DNA of 64,000 nt from Kitasatospora aureofaciens (lineage in GTDB: Bacteria > Actinomycetota > Actinomycetes > Streptomycetales > Streptomycetaceae). Made by a program: the position numbers and the translations under genes. Positions 41,575 to 50,008 of this stretch are shown here, piece after piece. The stretch is taken from NCBI RefSeq assembly GCF_001188955.3, contig NZ_JPRF03000001.1:372001-436000 (forward strand), read 5' to 3'. Each line of letters starts with the position of its first letter. Positions within the stretch are counted from its first letter, which is position 1. The notes under the pieces were generated by a model. That model saw only the letters and a list, made by a program, of their open reading frames with translations. It did not search any database and was not told the DNA's origin.

Positions 41575-42389
41575 GCGACGCCTCCCTCACCTACGCCTAC
41601 GCCGTCGCCCGCGACCGCACCCCCGCCCTGGCCGCCGAGGCGGGAACCCTCACCGGCGTCGCCGGAGCTCCCGTCCGCCTCCTGACTCCCGACCGCACCA
41701 CCACCCCGGTGGCCGTCGTCAGTCACGTCCCCGCCGAGGACTTCCACGAAGCGGCCCTGCATCGGCACCTGGAGGACCTCGGCTGGCTCGAAGCCCTGGC
41801 CCGGGCCCACCATGGCGTCATCGAAGCGCTGGCAGCGCACACAACCGTCCTTCCACTGCGCCTGGCCACCGTCTACCTCGACGACGACCGGGTGCGCGCG
41901 ATGCTCGACGACAACCAGAAACTGTTCTTTGACGGCCTGGAACGCCTGCGTGGCCATGTGGAGCTGGGCGTCAAGCTCTACGTCGAGGCCGAACCGCGGC
42001 CCCCCGCCGCAACGGACGCCCCGCCTGATCCAGCACTCAGTCCAGGACGCGCCTATCTGCGCCGCCGCCGTACGGAGCAGGACGCCCGCCACGACGCCCA
42101 CCGGGCAGCCGAAGAGGCAGCACAACGGATCGCAGTGATCGCCCGCGCCCACGCGGTGCAGTGGGCACGCCACCGCGTCCAGGAAGGCGAACTGGCAACC
42201 GGCCCCGGACAGAACGTGGTCAACGACGCCTACCTCGTGCCTGCGGACCATGTCCGCGCGTTCCGCGAGGAGACCATGCACGCCACCGACGGTCTCCCCG
42301 GTCTGCGGGTCGACGTCACCGGTCCGTGGGCCCCCTACTCCTTCGCCACCCTCACCCCTCCCGAACCCGGCACGGCGAGTGCACCGTGA
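41571..42389 (+). CDS. gvpL: gas vesicle protein GvpL (GvpF/L family)
   Basis: 272 residues; ATGA overlap with gvpJ. Start LTYAYAVARDRTPALAAEAG, middle LPLRLATVYLDDDRVRAML and GHVELGVKLYVEAEP, end VDVTGPWAPYSFATL follow the GvpF/L pattern. Longer than gvpF through an Arg-rich insertion around residue 155. An accessory assembly protein. Coupled to gvpS downstream (GTGA). Confidence 0.93.
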   Translation: MSDASLTYAYAVARDRTPALAAEAGTLTGVAGAPVRLLTPDRTTTPVAVVSHVPAEDFHEAALHRHLEDLGWLEALARAHHGVIEALAAHTTVLPLRLATVYLDDDRVRAMLDDNQKLFFDGLERLRGHVELGVKLYVEAEPRPPAATDAPPDPALSPGRAYLRRRRTEQDARHDAHRAAEEAAQRIAVIARAHAVQWARHRVQEGELATGPGQNVVNDAYLVPADHVRAFREETMHATDGLPGLRVDVTGPWAPYSFATLTPPEPGTASAP

Positions 42390-42634
42390 ACCCTCCAGGA
42401 AACACCCCGGCTGCGACCACCGGCGCGCCCCCGTCGCAGCAGCAGGTCGCCCTCATCGACCTGCTGGACCGCCTGCTCAGCGGCGGAGTGGTCATCACCG
42501 GTGACCTCGTCCTGTCCGTTGCCGACATCGACCTCGTACGGATCTCGCTGCGCGCCCTCATCACGTCGATCAGCGAGCGCACGCCCGCCCCCTGGGCGGC
42601 ACATGTCCCATCCGAGGAGCGGGGGACGCCGTGA
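42386..42634 (+). CDS. gvpS: small GvpA-like protein (GvpS/M group)
   Basis: 82 residues from the GTG at 42386, overlapping gvpL. Core LIDLLDRLLSGGVVITGDLV and DIDLVRISLRALITSI is the GvpA fold pattern in its shortest form. By order it is gvpS of the actinomycete operon O-A-F-G-J-L-S-K. A minor shell or nucleation protein; the name rests on position. Confidence 0.85.
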   Translation: MNPPGNTPAATTGAPPSQQQVALIDLLDRLLSGGVVITGDLVLSVADIDLVRISLRALITSISERTPAPWAAHVPSEERGTP

Positions 42635-43041
42635 CCACCGACGAGCCACCCCGTCCGGACCGCCGCCAAGAGGTCGCCCAGGCCGCCACACGCGCGTTCC
42701 GCGTCCTGCCAGCCACTACGAGCGAGACAGCCACAGGCCGGGGCCGCCCGCGCCATGCACCCCGAAGGATCACGACCGGCCCCGAGACCGTCGAACGGGA
42801 CCTGATGAAGCTCGTCCTCACCCTCGTCGAACTCCTCCGACAGCTCATGGAACGGCAGGCCCTGCACCGAGTCGAAGCCGGCGACCTCACCGAGGAGCAG
42901 GAGGAGAACCTCGGAGCCACCCTCATGGCGCTACACGAGCGCATGAACGACCTGTGTGCCCGCTACGGGCTCACCATGCAGGACCTCAACCTCGACCTCG
43001 GACCGCTCGGCCCCCTCCTCCCGCCGGACGAACCGCAGTAG
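42631..43041 (+). CDS. gvpK: gas vesicle protein GvpK
   Basis: 136 residues from the GTG at 42631, overlapping gvpS. The C-terminal ~85 residues are the GvpK domain: VERDLMKLVLTLVELLRQLM, ERQALHRVEAGDLTEEQEEN and LGATLMALHERMNDLCARYG. The ~50-residue N-terminus is basic and disordered. GvpK is conserved in all gas-vesicle operons. Last gene; a hairpin follows 7 bases on. Confidence 0.93.
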   Translation: MTTDEPPRPDRRQEVAQAATRAFRVLPATTSETATGRGRPRHAPRRITTGPETVERDLMKLVLTLVELLRQLMERQALHRVEAGDLTEEQEENLGATLMALHERMNDLCARYGLTMQDLNLDLGPLGPLLPPDEPQ

Positions 43042-43047
43042 TCCCGT

Positions 43048-43084
43048 CCTGCGCCGCAGTGCAGATGACCGTGGACGGCGCAGG
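43048..43084. terminator. hairpin after the gvp operon
   Basis: CCTGCGCCG (43048-43056) pairs with CGGCGCAGG (43076-43084), 7 bases after the gvpK stop. Confidence 0.6.
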
Positions 43085-43114
43085 CCCGGACACCGGGCCG
43101 TGCCCTCGGTCCCG

Positions 43115-43480
43115 TCAGGACAGAACCGCGTCCGCAGCCTTCTTGAGCGCGCTGGGCGTCTCGGGCCTGCGGGGCGCCTTCTCGCGGGCTTCGATCAGAC
43201 GGACTCCGATACGTTCAACGAGCCGAGCGAGGCACGTCCAGGTCAACGGGAGAGACCCGGTCGCATCCGGTGATCTCCAGCAGCCGCGCCACCTGGTCGG
43301 AAGGCTGGGCGAGCTGGACGACGGCGGCCTTGGCGGGCGGCCTGGCTCCGGGCCAGCAGCAGCGCGTTCAGTCCCGCCGAGCCAGAAAGGTCACGTCGTG
43401 CAGGTCCAGCATCATCGCGGCGCCGCCCGGCTGCACCGGTCAGCACGGCGACTCCCGACCAACCGCACCGGACCACATCC
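43115..43480 (-). pseudogene. STAS-domain (anti-sigma antagonist) remnant and adjoining scrap
   Basis: Minus-strand frames give MMLDLHDVTFL, then SAGLNALLLARSQAARQG, then VVQLAQPSDQVARLLEITGC. Together these are the core of a STAS domain, with the phosphorylatable Ser region (DxSG/DSAG) lost at a frameshift. Further on, LVERIGVRLIEAREKAP ends at TGA 43117, a tail I do not recognise. At least two frameshifts. Such proteins normally control SigB-like stress sigma factors. Confidence 0.45.
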
Positions 43481-43551
43481 GGTGCATGCCTGCGGGCAAT
43501 CCGGGCAGCCGCTCCGGGGACAGGCCGTTGTGGAAACGGAGGGAGATCGCA

Positions 43552-43725
43552 ATGAGCGCCTCGGACAAGGCCTCGAACCTCGGTGACAAGGTCAAGGGCA
43601 AGGTCAAGGAGGCCGCAGGCAAGGCGGTCGGCAACGAACGCCTGGAAGCCGAGGGCAAAGGCGACCAAATCAAAGGTGACGTGAAGCAGGCCGGCGAGAA
43701 GGTCAAGGACGCCTTCAAGGACTGA
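43552..43725 (+). CDS. CsbD-family stress protein
   Basis: 57 residues from the ATG at 43552 (GGAGG upstream). Full-length CsbD: ASNLGDKVKGKVKEAAGKAV and QIKGDVKQAGEKVKDAF, two amphipathic helices rich in Lys/Glu/Gly. CsbD genes are sigma-B-type general stress genes in Gram-positives; the molecular role is unknown. It lies head-to-head with the STAS remnant. Confidence 0.9.
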   Translation: MSASDKASNLGDKVKGKVKEAAGKAVGNERLEAEGKGDQIKGDVKQAGEKVKDAFKD

Positions 43726-44031
43726 CCGCGCCACCCATTGCTGGGAAGGGCTGAACACCTCAGGAGAAGGGGTGCCCAGCGATCCGGGCCGTGTTCGCGG
43801 GTGCGCGGGCGTTCACCCGTGCGGACCACACGGCGCGGCCCGGGCGGCGCATGGCCGTGGCCGTCAGGAGACTGGTCCGCCGCCCGCTGCGGCTGGCCGG
43901 TCCTGGGTTTTTGCCGGTTGCGGGCACGCCGCGGGTGGGGCGGGATGGCCGAAGGGTCCCGCGTGCCTGACTGCCCGAGGGCTGGTGTGCGGGTCCGGTT
44001 CAGCAGACTGACGAGTAAGGAGTGGTTGGTT
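43726..44031. other. intergenic, no gene seen
   Basis: Between CsbD and the SRPBCC gene. Open frames here show no family resemblance. The right end carries AAGGAG for the SRPBCC start. Confidence 0.5.
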
Positions 44032-44481
44032 ATGAGCAGGGTCCAGGAGACGATCGACGTCGACGTGCCGATCAGCACCGCGTACAACCAGTGGACGCAG
44101 TTCGAGCAGTTCCCGATGTTCATGGAGGGCGTCGAGGAGATCACGCAGATCGACGACCGCCACAACCGCTGGAAGACGAAGATCGCCGGTGTCAGCCGGG
44201 AGTTCGACACCGAGATCGTTGACCAGGCCCCGGACGACCACGTGGCGTGGCGCACGGTTACGGGCGAGGTGAAACAGTCCGGCATGGTGTCTTTCCAGCC
44301 TCTGGACGCAGGCCACACCCGGATCGTGATGACGATGGACTACCAGCCCGAGGGGCTGGCGGAGAAGGCCGCCGACATGGTGAACATGCTCGACCGGCAG
44401 GTGAGGGGCGACCTGAAGCGCTTCAAGAACTTCATCGAGAAGCGCGGCAGCGAGACCGGCGGTTACCGCGGCAAGCTCTGA
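44032..44481 (+). CDS. SRPBCC (START-like) protein
   Basis: 149 residues from the ATG at 44032 (AAGGAG 11 bases upstream). The single domain covers the whole protein: IDVDVPISTAYNQWTQFEQF, RWKTKIAGVSREFDTEI, VSFQPLDAGHTRIVMTMDYQ, and a C-terminal helix DLKRFKNFIEKRG. The fold has a hydrophobic ligand cavity; the ligand is unknown. It is a paralogue of the domain in the acidic-tailed protein at 36941-37975 (shared AYxxWTQ-xE-F pattern). Confidence 0.85.
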   Translation: MSRVQETIDVDVPISTAYNQWTQFEQFPMFMEGVEEITQIDDRHNRWKTKIAGVSREFDTEIVDQAPDDHVAWRTVTGEVKQSGMVSFQPLDAGHTRIVMTMDYQPEGLAEKAADMVNMLDRQVRGDLKRFKNFIEKRGSETGGYRGKL

Positions 44482-44498
44482 CCCGGCAGCATTGTGAG

Positions 44499-44534
44499 GG
44501 CCCCGGCTGGCGGCAGATCCCGCCCGCCGGGGCC
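44499..44534. terminator. hairpin after the SRPBCC gene
   Basis: GGCCCCGGC (44499-44507) pairs with GCCGGGGCC (44526-44534), 18 bases after the stop. Confidence 0.6.
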
Positions 44535-44600
44535 GTCCGGCTTTGTCGGGCGGGTGGGGATGCTGGGCCGACCGGGAGCAGTTCACCAGCCGCTGCACCC

Positions 44601-44630
44601 GGCCCTGTCCCGGCCAGCCGGGACAGGGCC
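44601..44630. terminator. 14-bp perfect hairpin
   Basis: GGCCCTGTCCCGGC and GCCGGGACAGGGCC are perfect inverses separated by CA. A strong stem with no gene ending nearby on the minus strand, so it probably backs up the terminator at 44499. Confidence 0.55.
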
Positions 44631-44731
44631 GTACAGGACGGGGCTCTCAGTTGCTCCGTAGGAGTCTCGCACGGCCGGACGCGGTGGTCTCCTGGAAGGG
44701 GGAAGCCAAGTAGACCTCCGAGGTGGTCACT

Positions 44732-45109
44732 ATGCAGCAAGCCGTGCACTTCGACGCGATCTTCCAGAACAGTCCGGGAGACCGTCACGTTCAGGTCCGG
44801 ATGAACGGCAATGTGGTGTTCAACGACACCTTGGAAGGACAGGGCTCCGTAAAGGGGATGGACATTACGGAACCCATCGTCGGCACCACTCACATCGAGT
44901 TGGGGATCGTCACGGATGACGGCGCCTTCCACGCCTGCCGGTATACCGACATCCCGACCTTCGGCGGTCCACCCCCGTTCGAACTCGTCCTCCCCGACAG
45001 CGGACTGTTCCCGCCCAGCCCGGCGCACTTCGACACCGCGGCCACCACCGGCCTGCCGGCCTTCGGAGGAGGAACCTTCGAACTGTTCTACGAAGAGAGC
45101 ATCGTCTGA
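44732..45109 (+). CDS. hypothetical protein, beta-rich
   Basis: 125 residues from the ATG at 44732 (GAGGTGG upstream). Alternating hydrophobic/charged pattern (VQVRMNGNVVFNDTLEG, THIELGIVTDDGAFHACRY) suggests a beta-sandwich without signal peptide or membrane helix. The C-terminal third is Pro/Phe/Gly-rich. Codon use is less GC-biased than in the neighbours. I do not recognise the family. It stands alone between two terminators and an XRE remnant. Confidence 0.6.
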   Translation: MQQAVHFDAIFQNSPGDRHVQVRMNGNVVFNDTLEGQGSVKGMDITEPIVGTTHIELGIVTDDGAFHACRYTDIPTFGGPPPFELVLPDSGLFPPSPAHFDTAATTGLPAFGGGTFELFYEESIV

Positions 45110-45169
45110 CCCAGCCCTGAAACCAGCCGCCCCGTTGAGCGGCAGAGCGCATGCTGGGGGCAGGGATCG

Positions 45170-45406
45170 TATGCGAGGCGGTCAAGGAATTGATCGGAGA
45201 AACATCCCCGTTCTCCAGCTTTCCGTACCACTTGACGCTGGCGCCAGTCAGCACAGCCACTTCGCTTTTAGAAAGCTCTCGCTTGCGCCGCGACGGCCTC
45301 GATGCCGACCGGGAACGGCATTGGGATCCATCCTTCGGCGCCTCCGCTGCACCATGATGGCGAGCTCTTCGTCGCGAGCGGCGAGACGCTCGTAGTCGGT
45401 TCCCAT
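45170..45406 (-). pseudogene. XRE-family helix-turn-helix protein, frameshifted
   Basis: From the ATG at 45406: TDYERLAARDEELAIMVQRR and RRRMDPNAVPG; the next frame gives RRKRELSKSEVAVLTGASVK and WYGKLENGDVSPINSL, an XRE helix-turn-helix. One indel near 45305 separates them and nothing recognisable follows. Likely a broken regulator gene. Confidence 0.45.
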
Positions 45407-45666
45407 GGGTCGGCACGCCCCCTCGCCAGTTGCCGAAGGACGGTCACCACCCCGGACCGGGCATACCGGCGGAGGCAGCCACCATACCGCCCGCACCCCA
45501 CCGGTGATCTGGCACCGTCGCGACCGTGCGGTCGGCACCGAATCGACGATCCAGGCTGGGCGCCGTGTGGCGACTTCCGCAAACTCCGCGAGTGCGCGAT
45601 GTGGACCGTCCAGAAAGGCCTGACGGAACGTCGGTAAAGCCAGCATTGGGAAGCTCCTATAGATCG

Positions 45667-45858
45667 TCAAGCGGTCTGGGGGAGCGATTCAGTGGTTTGG
45701 ATCGTGTGGGGTAGGTGGGGGTAGATCTCGCGGGCGACGAATCGTTTGAGGCAGCGGATGATGTCCTTCTTGGCCAGGCCTTCGGCGGTGCGTCGGGCGA
45801 CGTAGTCCCGGGTGCGCTGGTCGTATTTCATGCGGACCAGGACGGTCGGATTTGCCAT
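45667..45858 (-). pseudogene. IS110-type transposase C-terminal fragment
   Basis: 63 residues: VRMKYDQRTRDYVARRTAEG and LAKKDIIRCLKRFVAREIY match the end of IS110-family transposases. No DEDD or Ser-catalytic region remains. An ATG at 45858 is present without a ribosome site. Confidence 0.5.
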
Positions 45859-46022
45859 TGTCCCGCCGTGCTTTGCGGTCCGGCCGATCCACCTCGATGA
45901 CCGTGGTCCTGGCACGCGTCGCATCGCCTCGCCACCCCTCTGGCCGGAGGGCGCACTTCCCACCGGCTTGCATATCGCGATGGATATGCCCCACGGGCCG
46001 GGAATGGCGAACTGGTGTCGCG

Positions 46023-47363
46023 TCAGTAGCGCCAGCGGACCGCCTCGATGACCTCCGCACCTGTGTGCATCGCGAACAGCTCCGCCTCCGCCCGCCGGAC
46101 GGCCAGTACGGTCTCGAACAGCTCGGGGCCGAGTGCCTCCCGCAGTACGGCGGACTTCTCGTACGCGTCGATCGCCTCGGGCAGGCTCGCCGGTAGGCGT
46201 TCGGCGCCGCCGAGGGTGGCGGGGTCGCTCGGGGTCTCGGGCGGGAGGGGAAGGCCGGCGTCCAGGCCGGCGAGTCCGGCGGCCAGCGCGCCGCCGATCG
46301 CCAGGTAGGGGTTGGCGGTGGCGTCGAAGCACTTGAGCTCGGCGTTGGCCTGCCCGGCGGCGGAGCCGGCGATCAGGCGCAGCGCCGCCTCACGGTTCTC
46401 CAGGCCCCAGCAGCGGTAGGCACCGGCGAAATGGGAGGGGACCAGTCGCAGGTAGGAGGCGACGCTGGGCGCGCCGAGGGCGAGCAGGGCGGGCAGTTCG
46501 GCCAGGACGCCCGCGAGGAACTGCTCGGCCTCCGGGTGCAGCCCGTGGCGGCCGGGGCCGCCGTGCCCGAGGTTACGGCCCTCTCGCCAGAGGCTGAGGT
46601 GCAGGTGGCCGCCGTTGCCGATCGAGCCCTCGGAGAAGACGGGCGCGTACGAGACCCGCAGGCCGTGCCGGGCGGAGACGGCCCGGATGGTGTGGCGCAC
46701 CAGCATCGCGGTGTCGGCCGCCTCGACCGGCCCCTCCGCGGCGACCGAGACCTCGAACTGCCCGGCGGCGTACTCGGGGTGGAGCTGGAGCACGGTCAGG
46801 CCCTGGGTGGTGAGGGCGCGCAGCACGGCCCGCAGATAGTCGGAGTGTTCGACGAAGCGGGTCATCCCGAACGCGGGCGCGACCGTCGCGGGGGCCCCGG
46901 CGGCGTCGGCCACCACCCACTCGATCTCGATCCCGGCTCGGATCGAGAGCCCGCGCCGCTCGATGGCCTCGGTGACCTGACGGGCGAAGGCGCGCTGGCA
47001 CCCGGGGTGCGGCTTGCCGTCCTGGGTGTAGCGGTCGGCTGGGGCCCAGGCCCAGCCGGGCTGGGCGGCGAGCGGAGTGAGCCGGTCGAGGTCGGGGACG
47101 AGCCGCAGGTCGCCCACGGGGCCGGTGCTCGAAGGCGCAGTGGTGAGGGAGTCGTCCACCAGGGTGACGTCGAAGCAGGGTACGGAGCCGACACCGTACT
47201 CGGCGGCCTGTTCGAGCTGGGCGAGCGGGACGGATTTCACCCGGGTGAGCCCGGCGTTGTCGACCCAGCCGAACACCACCCCGTCGATTCCGTCGGCGGT
47301 GAGCTGGAATTCGGCCGCCCGGGCCCGGGCGGCCCGCTCGGCTCGGGGGTGCGTGGTGGTCAT
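46023..47363 (-). CDS. glutamine-synthetase-like ligase (GlnA3/GlnA4 group)
   Basis: 446 residues taking MTTTHPRAERA at 47363 as start (ATGs at 47372 and 47420 are alternatives). The GS catalytic barrel is intact: GIEIEWVVAD, HPEYAAGQFEVSVAAE, NGGHLHLSLW, LRLVPSHFAGAYRCWGLENR and KCFDATANPYLAIGG. The N-terminal beta-grasp domain is short. Proteins of this group gamma-glutamylate amines (polyamines, ethanolamine) rather than ammonia. Divergent from a PLP decarboxylase and in a neighbourhood of amine and peptide genes, which suggests amine detoxification or use; substrate not determined. Confidence 0.85.
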   Translation of the reverse strand: MTTTHPRAERAARARAAEFQLTADGIDGVVFGWVDNAGLTRVKSVPLAQLEQAAEYGVGSVPCFDVTLVDDSLTTAPSSTGPVGDLRLVPDLDRLTPLAAQPGWAWAPADRYTQDGKPHPGCQRAFARQVTEAIERRGLSIRAGIEIEWVVADAAGAPATVAPAFGMTRFVEHSDYLRAVLRALTTQGLTVLQLHPEYAAGQFEVSVAAEGPVEAADTAMLVRHTIRAVSARHGLRVSYAPVFSEGSIGNGGHLHLSLWREGRNLGHGGPGRHGLHPEAEQFLAGVLAELPALLALGAPSVASYLRLVPSHFAGAYRCWGLENREAALRLIAGSAAGQANAELKCFDATANPYLAIGGALAAGLAGLDAGLPLPPETPSDPATLGGAERLPASLPEAIDAYEKSAVLREALGPELFETVLAVRRAEAELFAMHTGAEVIEAVRWRY

Positions 47364-47613
47364 GTTGCCCATGCTGGCGTTCGCGGCAGCCGGTGGGCGA
47401 ATTGCCGGCCGGGATTTCACTCGTCCGTGAACGGTCGGGGCTGAGACGTGACGCAGGAGACAAGGCGCGGGAACCGGTCTGCCCTGGCCGGTGGTTGGGA
47501 CGGGTGCTCACTGAAACGGTCACCCGATGGTGGGACGGCCCGCCGAAGATCGTCCCCGAACCTGTCTCCAGGCCATTACGCTCCCACTCTCGAAGATCCG
47601 TGTCCGGACGAAG

Positions 47614-49824
47614 ATGCGGCACGCTGCCGAAAGGCCCTGGATGACCCCCCACATCGCCCGTGAGCGACGGGAGCCGTCGCCGACGGTCGCCCCCGAGCTC
47701 CAGCTGGCCGATGCGCCCGGCACCCACTCGCTCGCCGCCTGGTTCCTCGGACCGATGGCCGAGAACCAGACGGTGCTCGCCGATCTGATCAACGACGCCC
47801 TGGCGGCGCACTGCGCGGCCCGCAGGAACCTCTACCGGGACGATCCGCCCTACGTCACCGACGGGATCAAGCAGTCGCCGGAGTACCAGCAGTCCGTCGC
47901 GACCATGCGCAGGGAACACGCCAAGCTCCTGGACTACCTGGGCAGCTCGGTGCCGTTCTTCAGCTACCGCTACCAGGCCCACATGAACTGGGACCAGACG
48001 ATCCCGGCGCTCGCGGGCTACTTCGCGGCGACGCTGTACAACCCGAACAACGTCGCCCTGGAGTCCTCGCCGGTGACGACCCGGTTAGAGGAAGAGGTCG
48101 GCAAGGACCTGTGCCGGCTGCTCGGATACCAGCCGCTGGCCCTGCCGACCCCGTGGGGCCATATCACCTCCGGCGGCACGGTCGCCAACCTCGAAGCCCT
48201 CTGGTCCGCGCGCAACCTGACCTACTACCCGATCGCGGTGGCCGAGGCGATCCGGCGCCACCCACACGCGCTCGGCGGCGCACGGGACCTCACCGTCCGC
48301 ATGGCCAACGGCAAGGACGCGCTGCGGCTGCTCGACCTGGACGCGTGGGAGTGCGTCAACCTGCCGGTGGACGAGGTGTTGGGGCTGCCGACCCGGATGG
48401 TCGAGGAGCACCGCGTCAGGACGGAGGACCTCGGCCTGATCAACGCCTACACGCTGCAGCACCTCGGCTACGAGGAGTTCCGTCGGCGCTTCCTGGAGGG
48501 CAAGGTCGGCAACCCGGCCGTGCTGGTGACGGCAACGATGCACTACTCATGGCCGAAGGCCGCGGCCCTGCTCGGCATCGGGCAGAGCGGTCTGGTCCCG
48601 GTCGAGGTGGACCTGGACGCGCGGGCCACCGTGGCGAGCCTGCGCACCCGCGTGGAGGAGTGCATCCGAGGTCGCCGCCCCGTCATCCTCAACGTCGCCG
48701 TGCTGGGCAGCACCGAGCAGAGCTCGGTCGACCCGCTGGCCGAGATGCTGGCTCTGCGTGAGGAGTTCCACGAGCGCAACGTCTCCTACCCGATCCACGT
48801 GGACGCGGCATGGGGCGGCTACTTCGCCGCCGTCAGGCGTCCCCGCCCGACGCAGGCCGACGGCCAGGTCACCTACACGCCCGACTTCGTGATGAGCGAG
48901 TACGTCAACCGGCAGTACGACTCCCTCGACCGGGCCGACTCGATCACCATCGACCCGCACAAGGCCGGCTTCGTGCCCTACCCGGCGGGCGGACTCTGCT
49001 ACCGCAACGGCGCGCAGAAGAACATGGTGGCCTTCACAGCGCCCTACCTCGACCTGGGCAACTCGGGTGTGGGCCTGTACGGCGTCGAGGGCTCCAAGCC
49101 GGGCGCCGCCGCGGCGGGCGTGTACCTGAGCCACCGCGTCATCACCACCGACCAGCACGGTTACGGCAAGATCCTCGGGCAGGCGCTGTTCAACAGCAAG
49201 CGCCTGTACGCGGCCTTCGTCACCCTCGGCCTCGACCACCCCGACCTGCTCGTCGCCCCGTTCCAGCGGCTGCCCGTCGAACGCGAACGCCCGGGCGACG
49301 CGCGCGCCCTTCGTGAGCAGCTCCGGTTCATCCTGGACCGCATCGTGTGCAAGAGCAACGAGGAGATCCGGACCGACCCGGAGGCCCGGGAGCTCCTCGC
49401 CGAGCTCGGTTCGGACCAGGTCGTCATCGCCTACGCGTTCAACGCCGTCCGCCAGGGCCAGCCGAACCCGGACCTGGCCAAGGCCAACCGGATCAACCGC
49501 CTGATCGCCGAGAAGCTCGGGGTCGCGCCGACAGTCCCCGCGGCCAGGAACACCCCCGCGTCCCCGCAGCGCCCCGACCTGATCGTCAGCGGATCGGCCC
49601 TGGAACCGGACCTGTACGGCGGGGTGTACATGCGGCGGGTGGCGGACCGGCTGGGCCTCCAGGGAGATCCCAGCGGAACCCCGATCAGGCATCTGGTTTC
49701 CTGCACGCTGGACCCCTGGCTGACCGACACCGAGCGGGGAGACTTCATCCCCGTCCTGCGGGAGGCGCTGGCCGAGGGAGCGCGGGCTGCGATCCGCGAG
49801 GTGTTCCCCGAGCCCGCCCGGTGA
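47614..49824 (+). CDS. PLP-dependent group II decarboxylase (tyrosine-decarboxylase-like)
   Basis: 736 residues from the ATG at 47614 (47641 also possible, with AAGG upstream). PLP-fold motifs: TPWGHITSGGTVANLEALW, ATMHYSWPKAAALLGIG (ring-stacking His), HVDAAWGGYF (Asp to the pyridine N) and the Schiff-base Lys in TIDPHKAGFVPYPAGG. Length and the SVPFFSYRYQAHMNWDQTIP region fit the long bacterial tyrosine-decarboxylase group (~620-740), which makes tyramine or related amines. Substrate is inferred. Divergently arranged with the glutamylating ligase. Confidence 0.88.
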   Translation: MRHAAERPWMTPHIARERREPSPTVAPELQLADAPGTHSLAAWFLGPMAENQTVLADLINDALAAHCAARRNLYRDDPPYVTDGIKQSPEYQQSVATMRREHAKLLDYLGSSVPFFSYRYQAHMNWDQTIPALAGYFAATLYNPNNVALESSPVTTRLEEEVGKDLCRLLGYQPLALPTPWGHITSGGTVANLEALWSARNLTYYPIAVAEAIRRHPHALGGARDLTVRMANGKDALRLLDLDAWECVNLPVDEVLGLPTRMVEEHRVRTEDLGLINAYTLQHLGYEEFRRRFLEGKVGNPAVLVTATMHYSWPKAAALLGIGQSGLVPVEVDLDARATVASLRTRVEECIRGRRPVILNVAVLGSTEQSSVDPLAEMLALREEFHERNVSYPIHVDAAWGGYFAAVRRPRPTQADGQVTYTPDFVMSEYVNRQYDSLDRADSITIDPHKAGFVPYPAGGLCYRNGAQKNMVAFTAPYLDLGNSGVGLYGVEGSKPGAAAAGVYLSHRVITTDQHGYGKILGQALFNSKRLYAAFVTLGLDHPDLLVAPFQRLPVERERPGDARALREQLRFILDRIVCKSNEEIRTDPEARELLAELGSDQVVIAYAFNAVRQGQPNPDLAKANRINRLIAEKLGVAPTVPAARNTPASPQRPDLIVSGSALEPDLYGGVYMRRVADRLGLQGDPSGTPIRHLVSCTLDPWLTDTERGDFIPVLREALAEGARAAIREVFPEPAR

Positions 49825-50008
49825 CCACTGGAAGCTCGAAGCCATCCTCGACTTCGACCATGCGGTGACTCCGAGCCTCTGAGCACGTGCGGTGCGTTCT
49901 CGGGCGGTCCTGGGGACGGTCTGGCGTCGTGGCAGGTGGATCAGGACCGGTGGATGCGGGAAGGAGACTGGCAGGGATTGGCTTTCGAGTGCCGTTGCGG
50001 AGGGACCG

